The translations under genes were made by a program, and so were the position numbers. A stretch of DNA of 64,000 bases from Leptospira limi (GTDB lineage: Bacteria; Spirochaetota; Leptospiria; Leptospirales; Leptospiraceae): the NCBI RefSeq assembly GCF_026151395.1, contig NZ_JAMQPV010000001.1:1364001-1428000 (forward strand), written 5' to 3'. This document shows, in pieces, positions 1 through 8,831 of the stretch (positions are counted from its first letter, which is position 1; every line of letters starts with the position of its first letter). The notes beneath the pieces were generated by a model. It was given only the letters and a program-made list of their open reading frames with translations, was not told the origin of the DNA and ran no database searches.

Positions 1-1
1 G

Positions 2-241
2 GCTGTGATTCAAATTGGAAATTCCAGGGGGATTCGTATCCCGAAGACAGTATTAGAGGAATGTCATATTGATGATACAGTAGATTTGAAAGTCGATGGG
101 GATAAAATCATCATCTCTCCTGATAAAGAAAGACCAAGGAAAGCTTGGGCGACCCAATTCCAAGAGATGGCAAAGCAAAATGATGATTCATTGATCCTGC
201 CTGATGCACTCGACTTGGAGGCTGAGGACTGGGAATGGTAA
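2..241 (+). CDS. MazE/AbrB-type antitoxin, 5' end outside window
   Basis: Antitoxin of a type II toxin-antitoxin pair; it should bind and neutralise the toxin encoded next to it and repress their shared promoter. The visible protein begins with the SpoVT/AbrB swapped-hairpin signature IQIGNSRGIRIPK, followed by an acidic C-terminal tail (LEAEDWEW) of the kind that wraps MazF toxins. The frame is open to the left edge. The first in-frame GTG at position 5 falls inside the conserved strand, so the true start almost certainly lies a few codons upstream and only the N-terminal residues are missing. Its last codons overlap the toxin start by 7 nt (ATGGTAA), which fits translational coupling. Family assignment is confident; biological activity is inferred. 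Confidence 0.85.
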   Translation, partial: AVIQIGNSRGIRIPKTVLEECHIDDTVDLKVDGDKIIISPDKERPRKAWATQFQEMAKQNDDSLILPDALDLEAEDWEW

Positions 242-558
242 TCACTCAGTATGATATTTTTTTAGTCAATTTAGATACAACTATCGGGCATGAGATCCAA
301 AAAACAAGACCATGTATTGTAATTTCTCCTAATGAGATGAACCAATTTATTCGTACGGTGATGGTTGCACCAATGACTACCATGATGCGAAATTACCCAA
401 CCAGAGTATCCATCACCTTCAAAGGAAAAATAGGTTCCATTGTTTTGGACCAGATAAGAACTGTAGATCGATCTAGATTGATAAAAAAACTTGGTTCATC
501 CGATCCAAAAACAAATCAGAAAATCAAAAAAGTCATTAAAGAAATGTTAGTCGACTAA
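235..558 (+). CDS. MazF/PemK/ChpK-family toxin (mRNA interferase)
   Basis: 107-residue toxin of the MazF/PemK family, expected to be a ribosome-independent endoribonuclease cutting mRNA at short motifs. The sequence shows the family's N-terminal beta-strand (YDIFLVNLDTTIG), the KTRPCIVISPNEMN segment carrying the conserved Arg/Pro, the second conserved stretch around VMVAPMTTM, and the GSIVLDQIRTVDRSRL block typical of PemK. Length is normal for the family. It overlaps the upstream antitoxin by 7 nt, giving the usual antitoxin-toxin order. No RNA target specificity can be read from sequence. Confidence 0.9.
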   Translation: MVITQYDIFLVNLDTTIGHEIQKTRPCIVISPNEMNQFIRTVMVAPMTTMMRNYPTRVSITFKGKIGSIVLDQIRTVDRSRLIKKLGSSDPKTNQKIKKVIKEMLVD

Positions 559-599
559 TTGAATATCATCGAAAAATGATACTCCAATCAAAAGTTTCT

Positions 600-2066
600 C
601 TATACCCCTTCCACTTTTTGGAAAACTCGGTCAAATCGTTTGAGTGCATCATCTATCACTGCGTCCGTATCAGCAGCACTTGTATACAACCTACTTCCCG
701 CAAGGGTCACAAGACCTTCTGACATGTAAGCTGCTCCCATTTCTTCCATGGCGTGTTTGCGTTTGTGGGCTTCTGCAATGGTTTTTTTGATGGTCCAAAA
801 TTTCTTGATATCAATATCGAGTAACATCGTACCAACGGTTTCCAAATGGCAGATAGAACCTTGGTTGAAGGCAACAAAGGGTAAGTTGTATTTTTTGATG
901 AGTTTTTGTAATCCCTTTGTTAGGCGGTCACCAGCTCTACCCGATTTTTCACAGGCATTGGTTTTTTCCATTTCACAAAGTGTAAAGTATCCTGCAAGGG
1001 AACTGAGTGGGTTTGCTGCCATCGTTCCACCAATTAACGCCTTTTTGGTGCCCGTTTGTAATCCAGCAGATACATACTTCATGTATTCTTTTTTACCACC
1101 AAGCCCACCCGCAGAAGGATAACCACCAGCGACAACTTTTCCAAAGACAGTGAGATCAGGTTCCACACCAAAGTAACCTTGTGCTCCACTAAGACCAATG
1201 CGAAATGCGGTTACCACTTCATCAAAAATAAGTAAGGCACCATATTTGTTACAAAGTTCTCTGACACCTTTGTTAAAATCTTTATCAAGTGGTCTTGTTC
1301 CACTTTCAGGTCCAACGGGTTCAATGAGAACGGCAGCGGTTCCACCAAAAAAACGATTTCGTTTGAGGACGGATTCGAGTGAATTTAGATCATTCGGATA
1401 AAATTCTTGTGTGTATTTGAAAATCGATCTTGGGACACCATTGGCTTCAAAATGCCTTGTGCCTGGGATCCGAAGGCCATAAGCTAGTTGGTCACTCCAT
1501 CCATGGTAAGCTCCACCCATCTTCACGATGTTTTTCTTCTTTGTTGCAAGTCTTGCCACTCGGATGGAAGCCATACATGCTTCAGTTCCAGAACCTAACA
1601 TGCGAAACATTTCCACAGAAGGAACAAGTTCGACAATTTTTTCAGCAAGTTTGTATTCGTATTCATGGAAAAGTCCAGTGACTGGTCCTGTGGAATCTAA
1701 GAGTTCGATTACTTTTTTACGAACACTTGTGGGGTTACTGCCGAGTACTGTGGGTCCACCTGCTTGCAAAAAGTCGATGTATTTGTTTCCATCTAAATCA
1801 TATAAATAGGCACCGGCTGCTTTGGTAAACACAAGGGGGAAAGGAAAATTGAAAGATAAGTTGTGTTGGACACCACCTGGGATGTATTCCGAAGCCTTTG
1901 TGATCATAGCCTTGGACTTACTACATTTTGTTTCAAAGTAGTTTTGGATGATGTTTTCCATTTCGTTTTTGCGAATGGAACGGATCGGTAGGGAAATTAA
2001 TTTCCGCAAGTCTTTGTAAACTTGGTCTACATTAGGGTATTCATTGATGGAAAAGCCTGTGGCCAT
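600..2066 (-). CDS. Class III aminotransferase, glutamate-1-semialdehyde aminomutase-like
   Basis: PLP-dependent enzyme of fold type I (class III), closest in appearance to glutamate-1-semialdehyde 2,1-aminomutase. It carries the substrate/PLP landmarks AYHGW, an LIFDEVVTAFR stretch with the conserved Asp, and the PLP-lysine motif TVFGKVVAGG with Lys near residue 310. The open frame continues 17 codons upstream, but those codons run through a long palindrome, so the ATG at 2066 (MATGFSINEY) is preferred. At about 488 residues it has an N-terminal extension of roughly 50-60 residues compared with HemL. It is divergent from a tetR gene and probably controlled by it. Because of that setting it may serve a catabolic or amino-sugar role and not haem synthesis; the substrate is unknown. 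Confidence 0.8.
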   Translation of the reverse strand: MATGFSINEYPNVDQVYKDLRKLISLPIRSIRKNEMENIIQNYFETKCSKSKAMITKASEYIPGGVQHNLSFNFPFPLVFTKAAGAYLYDLDGNKYIDFLQAGGPTVLGSNPTSVRKKVIELLDSTGPVTGLFHEYEYKLAEKIVELVPSVEMFRMLGSGTEACMASIRVARLATKKKNIVKMGGAYHGWSDQLAYGLRIPGTRHFEANGVPRSIFKYTQEFYPNDLNSLESVLKRNRFFGGTAAVLIEPVGPESGTRPLDKDFNKGVRELCNKYGALLIFDEVVTAFRIGLSGAQGYFGVEPDLTVFGKVVAGGYPSAGGLGGKKEYMKYVSAGLQTGTKKALIGGTMAANPLSSLAGYFTLCEMEKTNACEKSGRAGDRLTKGLQKLIKKYNLPFVAFNQGSICHLETVGTMLLDIDIKKFWTIKKTIAEAHKRKHAMEEMGAAYMSEGLVTLAGSRLYTSAADTDAVIDDALKRFDRVFQKVEGV

Positions 2067-2094
2067 ACGATGTTTCCTCGTCCGTGTTCTTTTA

Positions 2095-2128
2095 CTTGAC
2101 AATGAGTGAGTCATCACTCATTGTCAAG
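2095..2128. promoter_or_regulatory. Perfect 15-bp inverted repeat, candidate TetR operator 1
   Basis: Arms CTTGACAATGAGTGA (2095-2109) and its exact reverse complement (2114-2128) are separated by GTCA. It lies between the divergent aminotransferase (start 2066) and tetR (start 2225) genes, where an autoregulatory TetR operator is expected. The inner half-site TGAGTGA/TCACTCA recurs at 4222-4237. The repeat is seen directly; binding by the adjacent regulator is inferred. Confidence 0.7.
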
Positions 2129-2224
2129 AAGGAAATGGAAAATTTAGAAAGTTTCTGAGATTCTTTTGGAATTGCGCTCAATTTCCTTGAGAAATCCAGC
2201 CTTTTTTCATTCATAGGTAGGAAG

Positions 2225-2884
2225 ATGCATATGGCTGATACAAAACACTTTAATGAAAGTTTCGAACGGATTTCGGAAGAAAAACGGAATCGAATTTTAT
2301 CCATAGCCATCTCTGAATTTGCCAACCGTGGTTTCACAAGCGCCAATACCAATACCATCGCCCAAAAAGCGGGGATAAGTGTTGGTTCCCTTTACAAATA
2401 CTTCGAAACCAAAGAGGATTTTTTCTTAACCGTGGTCGATTATGGGATCACCCAATTGGAAAAAACCTTAGAAACCGTATTGTCTATGGATTTGGATTTT
2501 TTTGGGAAGGTGGAAAAGATTGTAAGGATCATCCAAAACCATTCTCGCATGAACCAAGACATCATTCGTCTCTACAATGAAATGACAACGGAAAGTAATT
2601 ATGAACTCATTACACGCCTGTCAGGTGAATTGGAATCCTTATCAGCAAAATGTTATATCGATATGATTAGCGCAGCCAAACAAGAAGGAACCATTGCCAG
2701 TGATGTGGATAGTAACCTGTCGGCTTTTTTACTCGATAATATCTTTATGACCTTACAGTTTTCCTATGCCACCGTGTATTACAAGGAACGCATGAAAATT
2801 TATTTGGGCGAAGGCGTATTTGAAGATGATGAAGCAGTTGTCAAAGCTGTCATGAAATTCATCAGACGTGCCTTAGGCGGTTAA
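2225..2884 (+). CDS. TetR/AcrR-family transcriptional regulator
   Basis: 219-residue one-component repressor. The N-terminal helix-turn-helix is clear: RILSIAISEFANRGF, then TNTIAQKAGISVGSLYKYFETKEDFF, the standard TetR signature, at about residues 22-65. The remainder is the helical ligand and dimerisation domain. Start is either the ATG at 2225 or the one at 2231; AGGA lies upstream of both. It is divergent from the aminotransferase and convergent with the MFS transporter gene, sharing TTAA at the stop codons (4-nt overlap). A perfect palindrome in its own upstream region, and another between the transporter and kinase genes, suggest that it controls both flanking transcription units. The ligand is unknown, perhaps the transporter's substrate. 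Confidence 0.92.
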   Translation: MHMADTKHFNESFERISEEKRNRILSIAISEFANRGFTSANTNTIAQKAGISVGSLYKYFETKEDFFLTVVDYGITQLEKTLETVLSMDLDFFGKVEKIVRIIQNHSRMNQDIIRLYNEMTTESNYELITRLSGELESLSAKCYIDMISAAKQEGTIASDVDSNLSAFLLDNIFMTLQFSYATVYYKERMKIYLGEGVFEDDEAVVKAVMKFIRRALGG

Positions 2885-4086
2885 CTTTGCATAAACGGAC
2901 TTTCTTTCAATTGGAAGACAAGTGCCAGTGTTAATACTGTTAACGCAAGTAACACATATAAAAACGATACCATTCCAAAAAAATTAAGCCCTAAGATAAA
3001 AACAATCCCTGAGACTTGGCCCACAAGGAGAAGCAACCCTTGTGAGGTGGACTCTGGGGCAGGGGATGTGATCTCTGCACAGTATTGGAATCCAATGGGT
3101 GCACCAATCCCCAGTAAAAAAAATCCAATCACTACCGAACCAATGAGTAACGGGAGAAATCCTTGGAACAAAACAAAAACAGAGAGTCCTAATAAAAAAC
3201 CAACCATCGCGATGACTAAAAATAGTTTTCGTTTTTGGAATTTGTCAGAGAGGGGAGGAACAAAAATGCCACCAACAATCCCTGCGATGAGCATCACCCC
3301 ACCCACAAGTCCAGACTCTTCTGTGTTTAAACCTTTGATTTCACAAATCTGATCGATACAGGTGCTAACAGCATTAAACACACCAAGACCTATGAGAAAC
3401 AAAAAGAGAATCTTTTTCATGTCGGCTTGTTTCCATAAAAAACGGATCCCTTCGAGAAAGGAGAGTTCATGGTCTTCGCCGTGTGTACTCGGTGAGGTGG
3501 GAGGTTTTTCTCTTACAAGGAGTAAAAAAAGAATCGCACTCGCCATAGAAACAAACCCATACAACATCATCACTTCTGGGATCGTGTTTCCACTGTGTAA
3601 GAGGATGGGGGTGAGGATCATCACGAGGATGATTCCGAGAAACTGTGCAAGAGTTCCTAAGGCAACGGATGTTGCCCTTTCGTGGATGGGAAACCACAAT
3701 ACGCTAATTTTTGTCACGGCATTGAGGAGGAAAGGTTGGGCAATGGCAAGTCCTAATTGGCAAACTAGAACAACGGAATAATCCGTGGCATACATCCCTT
3801 TGAGTAACCCACAAACGCCTGTTAAAATAGCGCCGAAGCCAACACCAATTTTGATTCCATAGGTATCAATCACATACGAGGCAGGGATGGCGATGAAAAC
3901 AAAAACAGCTAAAAACACCAAAGACAAAAGATCAATTTGCAGAGGGGACACCATATAAAACTCTTTTGCTTCTCTGGCAATGGGAGCAAAAGACAACCAT
4001 TGCAAACAGATGGTCGCCGTGATCACCACGTAGGCAAATAATACCACCCAACGGTATCCATACACTTTTACTGGCATTTGGCTCAT
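2881..4086 (-). CDS. Major facilitator superfamily transporter
   Basis: About 400-residue polytopic inner-membrane transporter with roughly 12 hydrophobic segments in two halves separated by a charged central loop (REKPPTSPSTHGEDHE), as in MFS. The opening segment (YRWVVLFAYVVITATICLQWLSF) resembles the FLVCR-like/DIRC2 branch; direction and substrate are not readable. The open frame extends 14 codons further upstream, but the ATG at 4086 has a GGGAG ribosome site about 8 nt before it and starts just ahead of the first membrane segment. Divergent from the FGGY kinase, with a TGAGTGA/TCACTCA palindrome between them, so it probably imports or exports the compound sensed by the neighbouring TetR protein. 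Confidence 0.85.
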   Translation of the reverse strand: MSQMPVKVYGYRWVVLFAYVVITATICLQWLSFAPIAREAKEFYMVSPLQIDLLSLVFLAVFVFIAIPASYVIDTYGIKIGVGFGAILTGVCGLLKGMYATDYSVVLVCQLGLAIAQPFLLNAVTKISVLWFPIHERATSVALGTLAQFLGIILVMILTPILLHSGNTIPEVMMLYGFVSMASAILFLLLVREKPPTSPSTHGEDHELSFLEGIRFLWKQADMKKILFLFLIGLGVFNAVSTCIDQICEIKGLNTEESGLVGGVMLIAGIVGGIFVPPLSDKFQKRKLFLVIAMVGFLLGLSVFVLFQGFLPLLIGSVVIGFFLLGIGAPIGFQYCAEITSPAPESTSQGLLLLVGQVSGIVFILGLNFFGMVSFLYVLLALTVLTLALVFQLKESPFMQS

Positions 4087-4221
4087 ACAACTCACTCCCT
4101 TAATCCCGATAGCAACACGAAGTTTCAAAAACCCTGTTCCCCCGATTGGGGTTCTCCTTTCGGAAAAGAACCCGGGGGATCAAAAATCGATTGCCAACGG
4201 AGCTGATCCTACTCAATGCTT

Positions 4222-4237
4222 GTGAGTGATCACTCAC
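4222..4237. promoter_or_regulatory. 16-bp perfect palindrome, candidate TetR operator 2
   Basis: GTGAGTGATCACTCAC is fully self-complementary and lies between the divergent MFS gene (start 4086) and kinase gene (start 4336). It contains the same TGAGTGA and TCACTCA half-sites as the palindrome at 2095-2128, but with no spacer instead of four bases. A second site for the same regulator is the simplest reading. Confidence 0.65.
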
Positions 4238-4335
4238 TTTTTTGCTCTCTTGCCAGAAAAACTCCAAAAAATGGCAACCATGGCCTGAAATTGGTGAAAA
4301 CCGGGACAATGTTTCCCAAGAGCGACGGAGACTCC

Positions 4336-5934
4336 ATGGATTCAGACTGTATCTTAGCCTATGACATTGGCACCACAGGGGTGAAAACCTGCCTATTTCA
4401 GATGACCTCGTCCCTCACTCTTTTGGCATCAGCCTCAAAAGAATACCCCATCCAACTTTTGCCGAATGGGGGAGCCGAACAAAATCCAGAAGACTTTTGG
4501 GAGGCAATGCGCTTTACAACGGAACTTGTGTTAAACGAAGCGAAAGTATCCAAGCAAAAGATCCAAGGCATTTCCTTTTGTTCACAAATGCAAGGCCTTG
4601 TGCTTGTAGATGAAAGATTTCGCCCTGTCCGAAATGTGATGAGTTATATGGACCAAAGGGCCACAAAAGAAATGAAAGCAGGGATAGAACATGGATTGAA
4701 AGTGGAAGGCATCAACGCGTTTAAACTTTTGGTATCTCTCTGGATTACGGGTGCAGTTGCCGCAAGTGTAAAAGATCCAATTTGGAAATACAAATGGGTG
4801 GAAAAAAATGAACCAGATAACTTTAATAAGGTGAGATGGTGGTTTGATGTCAAAGAATATTTGATCGCTAGGTGTACAAACCAAGCAGTGATGACAAGGG
4901 ATTCTGCTTTTGCTACATTTTTATATAATTCGAGAAAAGGCAAAGGAAACTGGAGTCCATTCCTTTGTAAGTTATTTGGTGTCCGCAAAGAACATTTGCC
5001 AAAACTCATCAATGCCGAAGAAAAAGTAGGAGGGCTCACAAACGAAGCAGCAGAGTTTTTAGGACTAAAGACCGGTACACCCGTGTTTGGTGGTGGAGGG
5101 GATGCATCTCTCATTGGAGTGGGAGCAGGTGCCGTTTCAGAGGGAGACACTCATATTTACGCTGGGACATCGGGATGGATTGGTACTGTTACAAAAAAAC
5201 GGACAGTTGATATCAATGCTAGGATTGCTTCCATTGTGGGAAGTCGTGAAGGGTATTATAATTATTTCGGAGAACAAGAAACTTCGGGCAAATGTTTACA
5301 ATGGGTGAAAGACCATTTGGCATTAGATGAAATTGATTTGTACTTAGAAAAAAAGAAAATCACAGATGGCCCAGATGCTGTTTACGCGAGTTTATTTGAG
5401 TTTATGTTTGATTCCATAAGAGATACAGAACCTGGTTCGCAAGGTGTGATCTTCACACCTTGGTTACATGGAAATCGATGTCCGTTTGAAGATCCAAAAG
5501 CAAGAGGGATCTTCTTTAATATCAGTTTGCATACAGGAAAACGAATTTTGATCCGAGCTGTGATTGAAGGGATTTTGTTCCACAAACGATGGATTTTAGA
5601 GTTATCCAATACAAAAGTTCGGACTTCAAAAACCATTCGATTTGTGGGAGGAGTGGCTCGTTCTGATTTCATCTGTCAAATGTTAGCTGACATTACAGGG
5701 AAAACCATCGAACGTGTTGTCCATCCGGAAAATGTAGGCGCAATTGGAGCAGCAGCGATCGTTGCCTTGGGCCTTGGGAAAATCAAAACATACGAGGACA
5801 TCAAACGAATGATCCCAGTCGATAAAACTTGGTTTCCCAATCCAGATTTAAAACCTGTATATGATAAAAACTTTTCTGTGTTTAAAAATTTATATAAAAC
5901 GAATCAAAAACATTTTGCGATTCTCAATTCTTAA
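4336..5934 (+). CDS. FGGY-family carbohydrate kinase (xylulokinase-like)
   Basis: 532-residue sugar or polyol kinase of the FGGY family, expected to phosphorylate a carbohydrate with ATP. Visible landmarks are the phosphate-1 motif ILAYDIGTTGVKTC at the N terminus, an SYMDQRA segment typical of xylulokinases, the VFGGGGDASLIGVGAG nucleotide-domain motif near residue 265, and the C-terminal FVGGVARSDFICQMLADITG block. The open frame begins 40 codons further upstream, across a palindrome; the ATG at 4336 has GGAG 5 nt before it and starts right at the kinase motif. Divergent from an MFS transporter, which suggests uptake followed by phosphorylation. The specific sugar cannot be assigned. Confidence 0.85.
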   Translation: MDSDCILAYDIGTTGVKTCLFQMTSSLTLLASASKEYPIQLLPNGGAEQNPEDFWEAMRFTTELVLNEAKVSKQKIQGISFCSQMQGLVLVDERFRPVRNVMSYMDQRATKEMKAGIEHGLKVEGINAFKLLVSLWITGAVAASVKDPIWKYKWVEKNEPDNFNKVRWWFDVKEYLIARCTNQAVMTRDSAFATFLYNSRKGKGNWSPFLCKLFGVRKEHLPKLINAEEKVGGLTNEAAEFLGLKTGTPVFGGGGDASLIGVGAGAVSEGDTHIYAGTSGWIGTVTKKRTVDINARIASIVGSREGYYNYFGEQETSGKCLQWVKDHLALDEIDLYLEKKKITDGPDAVYASLFEFMFDSIRDTEPGSQGVIFTPWLHGNRCPFEDPKARGIFFNISLHTGKRILIRAVIEGILFHKRWILELSNTKVRTSKTIRFVGGVARSDFICQMLADITGKTIERVVHPENVGAIGAAAIVALGLGKIKTYEDIKRMIPVDKTWFPNPDLKPVYDKNFSVFKNLYKTNQKHFAILNS

Positions 5935-6039
5935 GGCAAAGCAGGTTTTGAAATGGATCGAAGTCAAGTTACGACTTCCCGTTTGAAGGGTTGGAGAATA
6001 GAATTTAAGCTGACAAAGTAGTTCTTTTGACCATACTGT

Positions 6040-6975
6040 ATGTCTATGGGCACTTTTATCACCATTGATACAGAATACGCTGATCTAAAACAAGTTGCTT
6101 CTGCTTATCTCATCGAAGAAGAAGGGCATGGGATTGTTGTTGAAACCAATACAACCCATGCGATTCCAAAAATCCTTTCTGTGATGGACAAACAACATGT
6201 CAGTCCGTCAAACTTAGATTATATCATTGTGACCCATGTCCATTTAGACCATGCAGGTGGGGCTTGGGTGCTACTTGAATCTTGTCCAAATGCAGTGTTA
6301 CTAGCACATCCCAAAACTGCCAAACATTTGATCGACCCAAGCCTTCTCATCAAAAGTGCAACCTCTGTGTATGGAAAAGAAAATTTTCAAAAACTCTATG
6401 GAGAGATCAAACCCATTCCCAAAGAAAGAGTGCGTGTGATGGAAGACGGAGAATTTTTGGATTGGAAAGGCCATAGTTTCGAGTTCATTTATACTAAGGG
6501 TCATGCCAATCACCACTTTTGTATCTATGACAAAAAACTAAATGGTGTTTTTACGGGAGATTCATTTGGAATCTCTTACCCCCACTTGGAAAACGGAAAA
6601 TCATTTATTTTTCCTACCACAACCCCAACTGACTTTGATGCCAAAGAAGCCATTCATTCCATTGATTTAATTTTAGGAACAGGGGCTAATGTTTGTTATT
6701 TGACACATTTTGGTGAGATCCAAAATCTAAAACAAAGTGCTGAAGATTTAAAAATTGGATTACGTGACTGCCAGAATGCCATCCTCGAACTCAAACAAGT
6801 ACCAAAAGAAAATCGACTTTCCTTTATGGAAAAACAAGTAGAAATGATGATCCAATCTTTGGCCAATCGAAATTCGGTCACACTCACTGAGAAAGACTGG
6901 TCCCTCTTACGTTTGGATGTAAATTTGAATGCACAAGGACTGGTGTATGCCTTTGAGAGAAATGAAAAGAAGTGA
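6040..6975 (+). CDS. Metallo-beta-lactamase-fold hydrolase
   Basis: 311-residue MBL-superfamily hydrolase with the metal-binding motif HVHLDHAGG near residues 68-76, a following conserved His (KGHANHH) and the Asp of FTGDSFG, matching a dinuclear metal centre. Overall it resembles the hydroxyacylglutathione-hydrolase and quorum-quenching-like group of the superfamily, but the substrate cannot be named. It follows the FGGY kinase on the same strand after about 105 bp and could be co-transcribed. The next small gene overlaps or abuts its stop codon. No signal peptide, so probably cytoplasmic. Confidence 0.85.
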   Translation: MSMGTFITIDTEYADLKQVASAYLIEEEGHGIVVETNTTHAIPKILSVMDKQHVSPSNLDYIIVTHVHLDHAGGAWVLLESCPNAVLLAHPKTAKHLIDPSLLIKSATSVYGKENFQKLYGEIKPIPKERVRVMEDGEFLDWKGHSFEFIYTKGHANHHFCIYDKKLNGVFTGDSFGISYPHLENGKSFIFPTTTPTDFDAKEAIHSIDLILGTGANVCYLTHFGEIQNLKQSAEDLKIGLRDCQNAILELKQVPKENRLSFMEKQVEMMIQSLANRNSVTLTEKDWSLLRLDVNLNAQGLVYAFERNEKK

Positions 6976-6989
6976 ACTGTTCTAAAAAA

Positions 6990-7430
6990 ATGACAAAACA
7001 ATTCATGTATCCGATTCAACTCAGTGTATTCCTGGGATTGTTTGTGTTCGCAATGGAAAATTGTTTACTCACTCGTTCTTCCCATAAATCAAAAGAACCA
7101 GAAATCCAAATTCAATTTTTGTCAAAGGACTATGAAGAAACCAAGTCCATACCATCTTCTTTATTTGATCGAAAGGACTTACTATTCCTTCTTGCGGAGT
7201 TGTCCAAAAACGAAGATCCTTCCATGAGGTTTATCTCTACCAATCGTACAGAAGAAATTATGGAAGTGAATGGAATCCGAAATTCTTGGGATGCAGGTTG
7301 GGTGGTGTATGTGAATGGGGAACGAATTGATTCCGTTCAGATGAAAAAAGGGGTAAAGGTTGGACCTAACGACCAAATCCAAATTCGATTCGAAACCGTC
7401 GAACGAGTGTTTGGTCGCCCTATCAACTGA
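6990..7430 (+). CDS. Putative lipoprotein with DUF4430-like domain
   Basis: Small exported protein. A positively charged start followed by a hydrophobic stretch ends at ENC, a possible spirochaetal lipobox. The C-terminal half (WDAGWVVYVNGERI ... GVKVGPNDQIQIRFE) reads like the DUF4430/transcobalamin-C-terminal-like beta-grasp domain, which usually sits in surface or ligand-binding proteins. An in-frame GTG at 6972 would overlap the upstream hydrolase gene by 4 nt; the ATG at 6990 gives a more normal signal peptide. Position suggests the same operon as the hydrolase. Domain assignment is tentative. Confidence 0.6.
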   Translation: MTKQFMYPIQLSVFLGLFVFAMENCLLTRSSHKSKEPEIQIQFLSKDYEETKSIPSSLFDRKDLLFLLAELSKNEDPSMRFISTNRTEEIMEVNGIRNSWDAGWVVYVNGERIDSVQMKKGVKVGPNDQIQIRFETVERVFGRPIN

Positions 7431-7468
7431 AGGATAGGACAACAAACATTAGTTCTCAACTGTTTAGT

Positions 7469-7834
7469 TTATCGTAACGTAGTGAGTTCTCTGTAAGCTC
7501 TTACAAATCCGTCTGACATGGTTTTTGCGAACGTAAGAGAGATCCTTGCTTTTTCTGCAGCAATCATCACGTCATGGAGTTCCACTGAGTTTGGATCAAA
7601 CACGATTTTTTGAGTGAGTTCGTCTGCTTCCACTTGTTGGTCATTCACTTGTTCAAAGGCTTTTTTCAAAGCATCTGCAAATGTGCCCGCCACTTCGTCA
7701 GGAGATTTGGCTTCATTGGTTTTTCCATAATGGCGGTCATCTGAACGAAGGATACCCACTTTGTCTCCTTGGGGGAGAAGGGAATGTGGTTTGTAAGATT
7801 GAGAGGAGAAGGAAGTAATGCGGTCAATGGACAT
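7469..7834 (-). CDS. fliE: Flagellar hook-basal body protein FliE
   Basis: 121-residue rod-MS ring junction protein of the periplasmic flagellum. The C-terminal half has the FliE pattern: FADALKKAFEQVNDQQVEADELTQKIVFDP, then SVELHDVMIAAEKARISLTFA and a terminal VRAYRELTTLR. The start at 7834 (MSIDRITSF) has AGGA about 8 nt upstream; the frame extends six codons further without better support. It is last in the flgB-flgC-fliE unit, 93 nt after flgC. Unlike in many bacteria, fliF does not follow; the next gene is convergent. Confidence 0.95.
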   Translation of the reverse strand: MSIDRITSFSSQSYKPHSLLPQGDKVGILRSDDRHYGKTNEAKSPDEVAGTFADALKKAFEQVNDQQVEADELTQKIVFDPNSVELHDVMIAAEKARISLTFAKTMSDGFVRAYRELTTLR

Positions 7835-7927
7835 GGGTGATTCCTCTTTCAAATCATCGGTAAACGATCAAAAACCTAAAGTAAAAAATTATGTCTCATA
7901 AAAAAAAGGCACCAAAACGACCGAAAC

Positions 7928-8389
7928 TTACGCCCTGCCGATCTCCATGGCTTTGTTCATCATGGCTTTGGAACCATTGATGAGTTGGACATTGGCCTCG
8001 TAAGAACGGGAAGCAGAGATCATATCCGTCATTTCTGTGACGATGTTGATATTCGGCAGTTCCACGTATCCTTTTTTTGGTCCTGTTTGGATGGCATCAG
8101 GGTGAGTAGGGTCGTAAGTCAAACGAAGAGGGCTCATGTCCTTCTCAATTTTCATCACCTTGACCCCTTTCCCTTCGCCAGGAGCCACTCCAAATGGATA
8201 CACAGGGCTTTTCCATTGGGTGCGGAGGTTAATCGGTGTTAGGATGACGCGGTCACGTCGAAATGGGCCATCTCCATTGGTATTTCTCGTAGTTGTGGAG
8301 TTAGCAATGTTATTGGAGATCACATCCATTCGGAGTCTTTGTGCAGAAAGACCTGTGGCAGAAATATTAATCGAATCAAACATACCCAT
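7928..8389 (-). CDS. flgC: Flagellar basal-body rod protein FlgC
   Basis: 153-residue proximal rod protein. N-terminal rod signature FDSINISATGLSAQRLRMDVISNNIANSTT and C-terminal helix EMTDMISASRSYEANVQLINGSKAMMNKAMEIG are both typical of FlgC. AGGAG precedes the ATG at 8389 (a second Met lies two codons in). Ten nucleotides separate it from flgB upstream, so the genes are cotranscribed. Exported by the flagellar type III apparatus, hence no cleaved signal peptide. Confidence 0.96.
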   Translation of the reverse strand: MGMFDSINISATGLSAQRLRMDVISNNIANSTTTRNTNGDGPFRRDRVILTPINLRTQWKSPVYPFGVAPGEGKGVKVMKIEKDMSPLRLTYDPTHPDAIQTGPKKGYVELPNINIVTEMTDMISASRSYEANVQLINGSKAMMNKAMEIGRA

Positions 8390-8399
8390 CGTTTACTCC

Positions 8400-8831
8400 T
8401 TAATTGGTTCTCATCACAATGTTAAGCAAACGGTTGTTTTGGTTTAACCGATCAATCATGATATTATAACTCATTTGGTTTTGGTTGGACTCCACTACTT
8501 CCTTTTCGATGTCCACATTGTTTCCATCTGGTCTCATCGTGGTGAGGTAATCCAAATTGGTTTTTGGTTTGGCATCGCGGTAGTCGAGAGGTTTAAAAAA
8601 TTCTATATGACGGTCGTTTGTGATTTTCGTTGGAACTGCTTTGTCTTTTTCAATTTTTTCAGATTCAATCGCACGTTTTAACATGGATTCAAACACAACT
8701 TCGGATCGTTTGAAATTAGGAACATCCGCATTGGCAATGTTATCGGAGATCACCTTTCGTCTTTGTGTCGCCGCGCCAAGCCCTCGTTCCAATAGGTCTT
8801 GAGTTTTCATGAAATGTGTTGCTTCAAACAT
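8400..8831 (-). CDS. flgB: Flagellar basal-body rod protein FlgB
   Basis: 143-residue proximal rod protein, first gene of the flgB-flgC-fliE unit. Motifs: RRKVISDNIANADVPNFKRSEVVFE near the N terminus and ESNQNQMSYNIMIDRLNQNNRLLNIVMRTN at the C terminus. The open frame runs 49 codons further upstream with non-family sequence; the ATG at 8831 (MFEATHFMKTQ) has a GGAAG ribosome site and gives the usual FlgB length. The 257 bp upstream to the next gene hold several GC-rich short inverted repeats, and presumably the operon promoter, but no clear sigma-28 or sigma-70 box was identified. Confidence 0.95.
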   Translation of the reverse strand: MFEATHFMKTQDLLERGLGAATQRRKVISDNIANADVPNFKRSEVVFESMLKRAIESEKIEKDKAVPTKITNDRHIEFFKPLDYRDAKPKTNLDYLTTMRPDGNNVDIEKEVVESNQNQMSYNIMIDRLNQNNRLLNIVMRTN

